Assembly (NCBI RefSeq): GCF_900112185.1
Contig: NZ_FOKP01000004.1
Location: 248,001 to 312,000 of the forward strand
DNA: 64,000 bases
Source of the DNA: Allobosea sp. CRIB-10
Lineage (GTDB): Bacteria > Pseudomonadota > Alphaproteobacteria > Rhizobiales > Beijerinckiaceae
Direction: 5' to 3'
This document shows, one piece after another, positions 1 to 7,963 of the stretch. The position numbers were made by a program, and so were the translations under genes. Position 1 is the first letter of the stretch, and every line of letters starts with the position of its first letter. The notes under the pieces are model-generated. The model was not told the DNA's origin and did not search any database. It was given only the letters and a program-made list of their open reading frames with translations.

Positions 1-1157
1 TTGCCGGCGTTCTGCTTGCGCAGCGCCGCCAGCTCGCGTTTCAAGCCAGCCCGGTCGGCCCGTGCCTGGTCGCGAGCGCCCTGGACGGTGCCGATCTCGG
101 CATGCAGCGCCTCGACCATCTCGTCGCGCTCGCGCAGGGCCGCACGATGCGCCGCCGCCTCGCTCGCGAGCTGCTCTTTCAGGCGAGCCTCCGTCGCGGC
201 GGCAGCCGCGATCCTGTCCTCCAGCGCCTTGATCCGTTCCTGCGTCTGCGCATGCTCGGCGGATGCCTGCGTCATGGCGGCCTCCTGTTTTGCGATCTCT
301 GCGCCAAGCTTGATGGCGTTCGCGTCGGCCGTGCGCAACGCCGCCTCGGCCTCGTTCGCCCGCGTGGCCAGGGCATCCGCCCGCAAGCGCTCGCTGTCGC
401 GGTCCAGCTTCATCGCGGCAAGGCTCGTGCGCGCCTCGGCCAGCGCCGTCTCCGACGTGCTGAGCCGGGCCGAGAAATCGTCGCGCTCGCCGGCCAGCGT
501 GAGCCTGAGCGTGCCGGCCTCGACCAAAGCGAGGCGCTGGCGGTCGTGCTCGTTGTTCAGGGCGGACAGAGCCTGGTCGCGTTCCGCGAGCTTCGTCGCA
601 GCCTTGTCGTGCAAGGCCCTCAGTTCCGCGAGCTCGTGGTTGCGGGCGGCGAGATCGGCCGAGGTGCCACTGAGCGCCTGGCGGATCTCGGCGAGTTGCG
701 CCTCCACGGCCGCAAGGTCGCTGACACGGCTCGACAAGGTCGCCTGCGTCGTCTGATGCCCGGCGCTCTCCTTGGCCAGAGACTCGCGCGTCTGCGCCAG
801 TTCCTGAGTCCTCTCCGCCAGCTCCGTCTCGAGCGCCCCGATCCGCTGCTTGCGCTCCATCAAATCGGTTTCCAGCCGGGCGATCGTCATGTCGCGCCGG
901 CCGATCTCGCTCATCGCACCGGCCTTGGCGGCAAAGCCGCTCTCGGCTTTCTGCTCCAGGCTCCGTTCGCGGATCGCGAGTTCGGCGCGCAAATGATCAC
1001 GATCCGCGGCGATCTCGGCGAGCGACAATGGGAATGCGGCCTCGGCCCGCCGCCGCGCCAACCGATCGGCTCTGCGGCTCAGCGCCGGCAAGGCCGCGAG
1101 GGCGAGCAGGCTGGCGCACAGGAAGCCGAGCGCAATGAGCATGACGGCTTCGATCAA
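1..1157 (-). CDS. Membrane-anchored long coiled-coil protein (5' part; continues past the left edge)
   Basis: Reading the minus strand from about 1157 down to base 1 gives one uninterrupted frame of about 385 codons with no stop, so the gene is cut by the window edge. It opens with a short hydrophobic segment (about residues 4-22) followed by an Arg-rich stretch, which fits an inner-membrane anchor with the rest in the cytoplasm. The remainder is almost entirely Ala/Glu/Arg/Leu/Gln-rich heptad-like sequence, that is, one long coiled coil. I take a TTG start at 1157 because GGAG lies about 10 bases upstream; an ATG at 1142 is the alternative. No catalytic motif is visible. Similar N-terminal anchors with coiled-coil tails occur as uncharacterised proteins in Hyphomicrobiales. 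The overlapping plus-strand frames here are shadows with Arg/Ala-rich composition. Confidence 0.7.
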   Translation of the reverse strand, partial: MIEAVMLIALGFLCASLLALAALPALSRRADRLARRRAEAAFPLSLAEIAADRDHLRAELAIRERSLEQKAESGFAAKAGAMSEIGRRDMTIARLETDLMERKQRIGALETELAERTQELAQTRESLAKESAGHQTTQATLSSRVSDLAAVEAQLAEIRQALSGTSADLAARNHELAELRALHDKAATKLAERDQALSALNNEHDRQRLALVEAGTLRLTLAGERDDFSARLSTSETALAEARTSLAAMKLDRDSERLRADALATRANEAEAALRTADANAIKLGAEIAKQEAAMTQASAEHAQTQERIKALEDRIAAAAATEARLKEQLASEAAAHRAALRERDEMVEALHAEIGTVQGARDQARADRAGLKRELAALRKQNAG

Positions 1158-1245
1158 GGCAGGGCGGCTCCGGTTTTCTGCGATCAGCCTGAGCTTAGGC
1201 TGCCATGCCTTGTTAGATAAGACCAGCAGCCGACGATTGTCAGGG

Positions 1246-1815
1246 TCAGAACGGGTTCCAGGTCGCCTCCGGCGTGAACTTCAGGTAGCCGAGGTTGACG
1301 CCGAGCCGCCAGCCGACGCCGGTGCGGATCGGCACCACCATGACGCCCTCCGCCGTCAGCGCGGTGAAGCCGAAACCGCCGACGAAATAGACCGAGCCGT
1401 CGACCCCGGCGAAGCGCTGGTAGAGCGCGCGCACGCTCGGCAGATTGTAGACCAGCATCATCGTGCGAGCCCCGTCGCCGCCGAAATCGAAGCCGACCGA
1501 CGGGCCCTGCCAGAACACCTTCCGGTCGCCGGCATTGCGGGTGAACAACGTGCCCTCGCCATAGCGCAGGCCGCCGACGAAGGCGCCGGACGCCTCCTGG
1601 CCGAGCACATAGCCGTTGGGCTCGCCCCAGCGGCGCACGGCCTCCTCGACCGTCAGGGCAAAGCCGCGCGAGACATTGCCGAAGAATTGGTGACCGGAGG
1701 TGACCAGCTCGTTCTGGGAAAAGGAGCGCTCATTCTGGGCGGCGGCGGAGCCGGTCGCAAGCGCAGCGCCGAGCAACAAGGCGCCGGTGAACAAGGTGCG
1801 GCGGGTGTGGTTCAT
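1246..1815 (-). CDS. eipA: EipA-like periplasmic envelope integrity protein (DUF1134)
   Basis: This 189-residue protein has a cleavable N-terminal signal (basic start, hydrophobic core, Ala-rich cleavage region near residue 26) and a Gly-rich beta domain typical of DUF1134, which in Brucella is EipA, a periplasmic protein needed for envelope stress resistance. Recognisable features are the region around residues 60-75 containing VRRWGEPNGYVLGQEASGAF and the repeated FGFDFGGDGAR / VYFVGGFGF beta-strand segments. The ATG at 1815 has GGAG about 10 bases upstream; the much longer open frame upstream to 2280 lies over the divergent YHS gene and is not used. It is transcribed away from the YHS-domain gene. 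The Brucella gene is reported to be under CtrA control, but I see no TTAA-N7-TTAA box here. Confidence 0.85.
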   Translation of the reverse strand: MNHTRRTLFTGALLLGAALATGSAAAQNERSFSQNELVTSGHQFFGNVSRGFALTVEEAVRRWGEPNGYVLGQEASGAFVGGLRYGEGTLFTRNAGDRKVFWQGPSVGFDFGGDGARTMMLVYNLPSVRALYQRFAGVDGSVYFVGGFGFTALTAEGVMVVPIRTGVGWRLGVNLGYLKFTPEATWNPF

Positions 1816-1916
1816 GACATCGTCTCCAGGCAAGGGCCGGGCATTGGGCATTCGGCCTCCTGCCAGGGCTGTGTCGACGGCATACCGCATCAATTCATGC
1901 GGCCGCGGTAACCTCC

Positions 1917-1939
1917 TGGATACGCTGTATGTGTATCCA
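1917..1939. promoter_or_regulatory. Inverted repeat in the eipA/YHS divergent promoter region
   Basis: The 7-base arms TGGATAC and GTATCCA are separated by 9 bases. The site lies between two divergent genes, about 60 bases before the YHS gene start and about 100 bases before the eipA start. It could be an operator. No cognate regulator is evident next to it. Confidence 0.35.
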
Positions 1940-1999
1940 AGCGGTGAACCGCGGCGCAGAACGTGCCGCGACACGACTGAAACCAAGGATTGGTTGGCG

Positions 2000-2518
2000 A
2001 TGAAGGCCGCAGCAAGGCATGCTGGAACCGCTCTCGCCGGCATCGTAACGGCTTGCGCGCTGTGCCTCGCCGCCGGGCCGGGCCAGGCGTCCACCCTCCC
2101 CCCCGGCCTGCCGGAGCTGCCCAATCTCGGCGAGGCCATGCAACGGGACAACCGCACCGGCTTGGCGCTCTCGGGTTTCGATCCCGTCGCATATTTCCTG
2201 AACGACGCCGCGGTGCCGGGGCTGCCCGAATACGAGCTGATCCATGCGGGCGCGGTCTGGCGCTTCGCCAGCGCCGCCAACCGTGACGCCTTCCGCGAGG
2301 CGCCACAGGTCTACACCCCGCGCTTCGGCGGCTTCGACGCCAGCGGCGTGGCGGATGGGCGCGCGGTCGACGCCGATCCGCATCGCTTCGCCGTCATCGG
2401 CGCGCAGCTCTATTTCTTTCGCAGCGACGAGAACCGCCGGCGCTTCCTCTCCGAGGCCGCCCTGCGCGCAAAGGCCCAGGAACGCTGGCCGGCCGTCGCG
2501 ACCTTGATCGCGCGCTGA
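2000..2518 (+). CDS. Secreted YHS-domain protein
   Basis: The 172-residue product starts with a signal peptide (hydrophobic stretch about residues 9-30 ending in an Ala-rich cleavage site) and then carries a YHS domain: a GFDPVAYF motif near residue 55, followed by WRFASAANRDAFREAP and YTPRFGG. YHS domains are small folds often found in metal- or copper-handling proteins; the exact role of the stand-alone secreted versions is unknown. The ATG at 2000 has AAGGA about 10 bases upstream and is the first start followed by a signal peptide; upstream in-frame sequence lies over eipA. It is divergent from eipA and convergent with cysQ. Confidence 0.8.
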   Translation: MKAAARHAGTALAGIVTACALCLAAGPGQASTLPPGLPELPNLGEAMQRDNRTGLALSGFDPVAYFLNDAAVPGLPEYELIHAGAVWRFASAANRDAFREAPQVYTPRFGGFDASGVADGRAVDADPHRFAVIGAQLYFFRSDENRRRFLSEAALRAKAQERWPAVATLIAR

Positions 2519-2524
2519 CGCCGC

Positions 2525-3382
2525 TCAGGCCCGGCAGGTTTCGGGCCGGCAAGCCACAGCCTTCTCGATCGCGAGCCTGGCCAGACGCTCGCAGCTCGCC
2601 GCCACGAAAGGCGGATTGCGGAAATCGCGCTCGGCATTGCCGTAGGCCGGCTTTTCGCCGTCGAGGGTCAGCACGACGCCACCGGCGGCGGCGAGGATCA
2701 CATCGCCCGCTGCGATGTCCCATTCCATGGTCGGGCCGCCGCGCACATGCAGATCGGCCTCGCCCGATGCGATCAGCCCGAACTTCACCGCCGACGACAC
2801 CGGCGCGCCATCGCCCTTCGCGATTGCGGCCGCGACGCCGGCGCTGACCGTGTCGCCGTGGAAGCGGCTCACCAGCATCAGCGGGCCGTCCTCCGGCTCG
2901 CACCGGACATGGACCTGCCGCGGCGCGCCGAGCGGCTTCGCTTCATCGTCCAGCGCCTGGGCGAAGCAGCGCGCCCCGCCGAACCAGAGCCGGCCGAGGG
3001 CGGGCGCGGCGATCGCGCCCGCGAGCGGGCGCCCGTTCCGGATCACGGCGATGGCGACGCAGTAGCTGTCGCCGGAGGCGAGAAACTCGCGCGTGCCGTC
3101 GAGCGGGTCGAGCAGGATGAAGACCTCGGCCGGTGCGATCTCGCCGACGCTCTCCTCGCTGATCACCGGAAAGCCCGGCAGCAGCTCGGCCAGTGCCTGC
3201 TTGGCGGCGAAATCCGCGGCAAGATCGGCGGAGCAGACCGGCGAGCCGTCCGCCTTGAGCTTGACGTCGCGCGCCGCCCGCTTCGCCAGCAGCACCGCAG
3301 CGGTGCGCCGTGCCGCCTCGCCGAGCGCGCGCGCGAGCCCGTCCTGGTCGGTCAGGCGTGAATCATCGTGAGCGATGGCCAT
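2525..3382 (-). CDS. cysQ: 3'(2'),5'-bisphosphate nucleotidase CysQ
   Basis: A 285-residue member of the inositol monophosphatase superfamily that removes the 3' phosphate from PAP/PAPS, by-products of sulfate activation. The metal-binding signature is complete: ISEES near residue 75, DPLDGTREF at about 92, and EWDIAAGD in the C-terminal half. The length is normal for CysQ. The ATG at 3382 is preferred; an in-frame TTG 12 bases upstream is possible. It converges with the YHS gene (6-base gap) and has no sulfate assimilation genes beside it. A substrate preference among inositol phosphatase relatives cannot be settled from motifs alone. Confidence 0.9.
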   Translation of the reverse strand: MAIAHDDSRLTDQDGLARALGEAARRTAAVLLAKRAARDVKLKADGSPVCSADLAADFAAKQALAELLPGFPVISEESVGEIAPAEVFILLDPLDGTREFLASGDSYCVAIAVIRNGRPLAGAIAAPALGRLWFGGARCFAQALDDEAKPLGAPRQVHVRCEPEDGPLMLVSRFHGDTVSAGVAAAIAKGDGAPVSSAVKFGLIASGEADLHVRGGPTMEWDIAAGDVILAAAGGVVLTLDGEKPAYGNAERDFRNPPFVAASCERLARLAIEKAVACRPETCRA

Positions 3383-3655
3383 CTTTCGAACCAATCTCGC
3401 CGGCGCCGTGTGCCGTTCTATCGTCCTAAGCCGGGCGGCGCCTCCGGCGATGTCATACCGTTAGCTAGTGCATGTAATGCCAAAGGAAAAGCCAGCTCGC
3501 CTTCTGGCAGCCATCTTGCCAAGGCATGCCGGTAGGGCACGCGCACCAAAGGGGTGCCGGGGCTATGGTTAACCAGCTGCAAACCAGCCTCGCGCATTCT
3601 GCGCTTCGACATGGGTGCAACATCGCCCTGATTCTCTTGACCGCAGGACCGGATC

Positions 3656-4294
3656 ATGACCGCCATCTCACTCGAGCCGCTCGATCTGGCCGCGCTTCTC
3701 TGCAGCCGCGTCTGCCATGACGTGATCAGCCCGGTCGGCGCCATCGTCAACGCGCTCGAAGTGCTCGAGGAAGACGATCCCTCGATGAAGGACTTCGCGC
3801 TCGACCTGATCAAGAAGAGCGCCCGCAACGCCTCGGCCCGGCTGCAATTCGCGCGGCTCGCCTTCGGCGCGGCCGGTTCGGCCGGCGCGATGATCGATCT
3901 TGGCGACGCCGGCTCCGTCGCCAACGGCTTCCTCAACGACGAGAAGCTCTCGCTCGATTGGGAGGCGCCGCGCGCCCTCCTGCCCAAGAACCAGGTCAAG
4001 CTGGTGCTCAACCTGCTCGTGCTGGCGACGCAGGCGATCCCGCGTGGCGGCAAGATCACCTGCCGCTGCACCGTCACCGGCGAGCAGGGCGGCTTCGCCA
4101 TCACCGCCACCGGCTCGCATGCGCGCATTCCCGCCCATGTCGAGGACCTGATCGCCGGCCGCTCCGAGACCGGCGCCATCGACGCCCATGCGGTCCAGCC
4201 GCTCTATACCGGAATGGTCGCGCGCGCTGCCGGGATGAAGATCGCCTTCGCGATCGAGGGCGACACGGTCAGCATCGGCGCCGAGCCGGCCTGA
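3656..4294 (+). CDS. chpT: Histidine phosphotransferase ChpT
   Basis: The 212-residue protein matches ChpT, the dimeric phosphotransferase that in Caulobacter and relatives passes phosphate from the CckA kinase to CtrA and CpdR. The phospho-accepting His is His21 in the segment SRVCHDVISPVGAI, followed by a helical hairpin and a degenerate ATPase-like C-terminal domain (KNQVKLVLNLLVLATQAIPRGG) without intact nucleotide-binding motifs, as usual for ChpT. The ATG at 3656 directly follows an upstream region of about 270 bases. It stands just ahead of the chemotaxis operon, while its pathway target ctrA lies 6 kb downstream on the other strand. Confidence 0.93.
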   Translation: MTAISLEPLDLAALLCSRVCHDVISPVGAIVNALEVLEEDDPSMKDFALDLIKKSARNASARLQFARLAFGAAGSAGAMIDLGDAGSVANGFLNDEKLSLDWEAPRALLPKNQVKLVLNLLVLATQAIPRGGKITCRCTVTGEQGGFAITATGSHARIPAHVEDLIAGRSETGAIDAHAVQPLYTGMVARAAGMKIAFAIEGDTVSIGAEPA

Positions 4295-4418
4295 GACTTC
4301 GGCGGGCTGTCCGCACGCCTTGTGATTCCTTGCGCTTTCCGCTCCCTCTCAACCGATCATAAACCCTTCCACCGCAATATCCGCAGCAGCATCGGTGGCG
4401 TGAGTGAGCGGTCCTTGC

Positions 4419-7031
4419 ATGGACGAGTTGCTGCAAGAGTTTCTGGGAGAGACCGGCGAGCATCTCGACATGGTCGATCGCGAGCTCGTCCGTTTCGAGC
4501 AGGAGCCGAACAACGGCGACATCCTGCGCAACATCTTCAGGCTCGTCCACACGGTCAAAGGCACCTGCGGCTTCATCGGCCTGCCGCGGCTGGAGGCGCT
4601 GACCCATGCGGCCGAATCCGTCATCGGCCAGTTCCGCGACGGCGCCAGCGTCTCGTCGAGTGCCGTCACGGCGATCCTCGAGACGATTGACCGGATCAAG
4701 GAGATCATGGCCGAGCTCGCCGAGAAGGGGCAGGAGCCGCCGGGTCATGACGGCCAGCTGATCGACGAATTGCGTGGCCTGGCCGAACGGGCGAAGCGGG
4801 AGCTGGCCGTCCGGCAGCCGCAGTCCCTGCTCGATCCGGTCGCCGCCTATCTCGCCCGCTCGGCCGAGAGCCGGTCGGCCGAGGCCGGCGGAGCACCAGG
4901 GACAGGCTCAGTCCCGGACGAGATGGACCTGGTCTTCCGCGCCGCGCCGAGCCCGCTCGACCAGCCCGGCATGGCCCATGGCGAGGCCGGCCGGGATGCG
5001 AAGGCGGCCGGCCCGGCAACCTTGCGGGTCAATGTCGACACGCTCGAGCATCTGATGACCATGGTCTCGGAGCTGGTGCTGACCCGCAACCAGCTGCTGG
5101 AGATCGCGCGCCGGCAGGAAGACGCCGGGCTGAAGGCGCCGCTGCAGCGGCTCTCGCTCATCACCGCCGAGCTGCAGGACGGCGTGATGAAGACGCGCAT
5201 GCAGCCGATCGGCAACGCCTGGTCGAAGCTGCCGCGCATCGTCCGCGACCTCTCCACCGATCTCGGCAAGAAGATCGAGCTTGTGATGGAAGGCGCCGAC
5301 ACAGAGCTCGACCGCCAGCTGCTCGACCTGGTCAAGGACCCGCTCATCCACATGGTGCGCAATTGCGCCGACCATGCCATCGAGGAGCCGCAGGAGCGCG
5401 TCGCGCTCGGCAAGCCGGAAACCGGCACGATCCGCGTCTCGGCCTATCACGAAGGCGGCTCGGTCACGATCGCGATTTCCGATGACGGCCGGGGCATGGA
5501 CGTCGCCCGCATTCGCCGCAAGGCGATCCAGCAGGGATTGGCGACGGAGGCCGAAGCCGACCGGATGAGCGAGACGCAGCTGCTGCGCTTCGTCTTCCAT
5601 CCGGGCTTCTCGACATCCGACACCGTCACCTCGATCTCCGGGCGCGGCGTCGGCATGGATGTGGTCAAGGTCAATGTCGATGCCATCGGCGGCATGATCG
5701 ACATCGCCAGCATCGCCGGCACGGGCACCACGATCACGATCAAGATCCCGCTGACGCTGGCGATCGTCTCCGCCCTGATCGTCGCGACGGACGGCCAGCG
5801 CTTCGCCATTCCGCAGGTGGTCGTGCGTGAGCTCGTGCGCGTCAAGGCCGGCGGCGAACACCGCATCGAGCGGATCAACAACACGCCGGTGCTGCGCCTG
5901 CGCGAGCGGTTGTTGCCGATCATCGCCCTGGCCGGCGTGATCGGCAAGGCGGATGCGGCGATCACCGACGACGGCTTCATCGTAGTGACGCAGGTCGGCG
6001 AGCGCCAGTTCGGCATCCTCGTCGAGGCGGTGTTCCACACCGAGGAGATCGTGGCCAAGCCGATGTCGACGCGGCTGCGCCACATTCCGCTCTTCTCGGG
6101 CAACACCATCCTCGGCGACGGCGCCGTGGTGCTGATCGTCGACCCCAACGGCGTGGCGCGCCTGGTCGGCGTGACGACGCAGGACGACATCGCATCAGAC
6201 GTCTCCGTCGATGCGGCGCTTCCGGCCGAGCGCACCACGATGCTGGTTTTCCGCGCCGGCAAGGACGGAGTGAAAGCGGTCCCCCTCTCTTTGGTCACGC
6301 GGTTGGAGGAGATCGAGGCCGGCCTGTTCGAGAACGGCGGCGGCCGCTCGCTGCTCAACTATCGCGGGCGGTTGATGCCGGTGCTCCCGGTCGAGGGCAC
6401 CCAGCTCCGCCAAGCTGGCCTGCAACCTCTGGTGATCTTCTCGGAAGGCGATTTCAGCATGGCGCTGGCAGTCGACACCATCGTCGACATCGTCGACGAG
6501 GTGCTCGACATCGAGATGCTCGCCATGCCCGAGCAGGGGCTGCTGGGTTCGGCGATCATCCGGGGCCGAGCGACGGAGATTCTCGATCTCGCCTATTATC
6601 TGCCGCGGGCCAATCCGAACTGGCTGCACCTGCGCCACAATGAGAGCGGCGGCCCGCGTGTCCTCTTGGTCGAGCCGTCGGAGTTCCTGCGCGAGATGCT
6701 CGCGCCCGTTCTCAAGGCCGCGGGCTTGCGGGTCACGCATGCAGCAGATCCTGCGATGGCGGCGGGGCTCGCCTCGGGTGATGACCAGCTGAACGCCGTC
6801 GTCGTCGACATCGACCACAATACCGACGCGGCTTTCGCCCTCGCCGCGCGGCTGCGCAGCGAAGACCGCCATGCGGATCTGCGTATCATTGGCCTCGCCA
6901 GCCTGCCGACGCCCGAGCTGCACATCGCCGCGAGCCAGGCGCAGTTCGACGAAGTCGTCGCCAAGTTCGACCGGCGCACCCTGATCGCCGAACTGGCGGA
7001 CACCCGTTCCAGAGTGAGGCGAGCCGCATGA
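4419..7031 (+). CDS. cheA: Hybrid chemotaxis histidine kinase CheA with C-terminal receiver
   Basis: This 870-residue kinase starts with an HPt domain (phospho-His at His44 in RLVHTVKGTCGF), a linker around residues 120-190, a dimerisation helix pair, and an HATPase domain with an HMVRN N-box near 311, SDDGRGMD near 355 and GRGVGMD near 408. After it come two CheW-like domains (about 435-570 and 600-735) and a receiver-like domain from about 747. The receiver keeps the phospho-Asp (about 797, VVVDID) and a C-terminal Lys, but its acidic pocket reads VEPS instead of the usual paired acids. The ATG at 4419 fits other CheA N-termini; a GTG 15 bases earlier is possible. It overlaps cheW by 4 bases. 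Confidence 0.93.
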   Translation: MDELLQEFLGETGEHLDMVDRELVRFEQEPNNGDILRNIFRLVHTVKGTCGFIGLPRLEALTHAAESVIGQFRDGASVSSSAVTAILETIDRIKEIMAELAEKGQEPPGHDGQLIDELRGLAERAKRELAVRQPQSLLDPVAAYLARSAESRSAEAGGAPGTGSVPDEMDLVFRAAPSPLDQPGMAHGEAGRDAKAAGPATLRVNVDTLEHLMTMVSELVLTRNQLLEIARRQEDAGLKAPLQRLSLITAELQDGVMKTRMQPIGNAWSKLPRIVRDLSTDLGKKIELVMEGADTELDRQLLDLVKDPLIHMVRNCADHAIEEPQERVALGKPETGTIRVSAYHEGGSVTIAISDDGRGMDVARIRRKAIQQGLATEAEADRMSETQLLRFVFHPGFSTSDTVTSISGRGVGMDVVKVNVDAIGGMIDIASIAGTGTTITIKIPLTLAIVSALIVATDGQRFAIPQVVVRELVRVKAGGEHRIERINNTPVLRLRERLLPIIALAGVIGKADAAITDDGFIVVTQVGERQFGILVEAVFHTEEIVAKPMSTRLRHIPLFSGNTILGDGAVVLIVDPNGVARLVGVTTQDDIASDVSVDAALPAERTTMLVFRAGKDGVKAVPLSLVTRLEEIEAGLFENGGGRSLLNYRGRLMPVLPVEGTQLRQAGLQPLVIFSEGDFSMALAVDTIVDIVDEVLDIEMLAMPEQGLLGSAIIRGRATEILDLAYYLPRANPNWLHLRHNESGGPRVLLVEPSEFLREMLAPVLKAAGLRVTHAADPAMAAGLASGDDQLNAVVVDIDHNTDAAFALAARLRSEDRHADLRIIGLASLPTPELHIAASQAQFDEVVAKFDRRTLIAELADTRSRVRRAA

Positions 7032-7528
7032 CCGCCCCGAACGATCAGAACGGCGCAGGCCTGACCTTCGAGGACTCGCTCGACTACGTCACCGTCACGG
7101 TCGGCGGGCAATTGCTCGGCCTGCCGATAGCGCGCGTGCAGGACGTCTTCATCGCCACCCGCATCACGCCGGTGCCGCTGGCGCCACGCGAGGTCGTCGG
7201 CCTGATCAATCTGCGCGGCCGCGTGGTCACCGCGATCTGCATGCATCGCCGCATGCACCATGCCGACGCGCCCGCGATACCGCCCGCAGGCGAGGAACGC
7301 GAACTCACCGCGGTCGGGCTGGAGCAGGCCGACGAGGCCTTCGCCCTGATCGTCGACACGGTCGGCGAAGTGATGCGCCTCAGCCGCACGACCTTCGAGC
7401 CGGTGCCGATCCATCTCGATCGCGCCTGGGCTGCCATCGCCAAGGGTGTCCACCGCCTCGACGACCGCCTCCTGGTCGTGATCGACGTCGACGCCGTCCT
7501 CAACATCGAACTGCCGATCGCCGCCTGA
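7028..7528 (+). CDS. cheW: Chemotaxis coupling protein CheW
   Basis: The 166-residue protein has the two-lobed CheW beta fold and couples receptors to CheA. Visible marks are the DYVTVTVGGQLLGLPIARVQ opening, the VVGLINLRGRVVTAI motif (the conserved N-L-R-G segment near residue 66) and the LIVDTVGEVMRL segment. Its start codon lies in the ATGA overlap with cheA, so translation is probably coupled and stoichiometry with the kinase maintained. The next gene, cheY, begins 23 bases after its stop. Confidence 0.93.
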   Translation: MTAPNDQNGAGLTFEDSLDYVTVTVGGQLLGLPIARVQDVFIATRITPVPLAPREVVGLINLRGRVVTAICMHRRMHHADAPAIPPAGEERELTAVGLEQADEAFALIVDTVGEVMRLSRTTFEPVPIHLDRAWAAIAKGVHRLDDRLLVVIDVDAVLNIELPIAA

Positions 7529-7551
7529 CGATCCGCGCCCTGGAGCCTGCC

Positions 7552-7917
7552 ATGAAATACTGCCTCGTCGTCGACGACTCCGCGGTCATCCGAAAGGTCG
7601 CCCGCCGCATCCTGGAAGGGCTGCAATTCCGCATCGCCGAGGCCGAGGACGGCGCACGCGCCATCGACGCCTGCAAGGGCGAGATGCCGGATGCGATCCT
7701 GCTCGACTGGAACATGCCGATCATGGACGGCTACGACTTCCTGCGGAACCTCAGGCAGATGCCGGGCGGCAAGCGCCCCAAGGTGGTGTTCTGCACCACC
7801 GAGAACGACATCGCGCACATCGCCCGCGCCATGCACGCCGGCGCCGACGAGTACATCATGAAGCCGTTCGACAAGGAAATCGTCGCGTCGAAGTTCCACC
7901 AGGTCGGGCTGCTCTGA
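7552..7917 (+). CDS. cheY: Chemotaxis response regulator CheY
   Basis: A single-domain receiver of 121 residues. The acidic pair is Asp8/Asp9, the phospho-acceptor is Asp52 (LLDWNMP), the switch Thr is at 82/83 (FCTTEND) and the conserved Lys is 104 (MKPFD). It lacks an output domain, so it should act on the flagellar switch or as a phosphate sink. A GGAG-like sequence precedes the ATG. It sits between cheW and cheB in the same transcription unit. Confidence 0.93.
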   Translation: MKYCLVVDDSAVIRKVARRILEGLQFRIAEAEDGARAIDACKGEMPDAILLDWNMPIMDGYDFLRNLRQMPGGKRPKVVFCTTENDIAHIARAMHAGADEYIMKPFDKEIVASKFHQVGLL

Positions 7918-7963
7918 AGCAGCCTTGCATGTCGCACCCCCGTCCCCCGACCGCGCAATCGCC

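Noticed and set aside
1246-2280. Long N-terminal extension of eipA to 2280
   Set aside because: It overlaps the divergent YHS gene; the signal peptide and ribosome site support the start at 1815.
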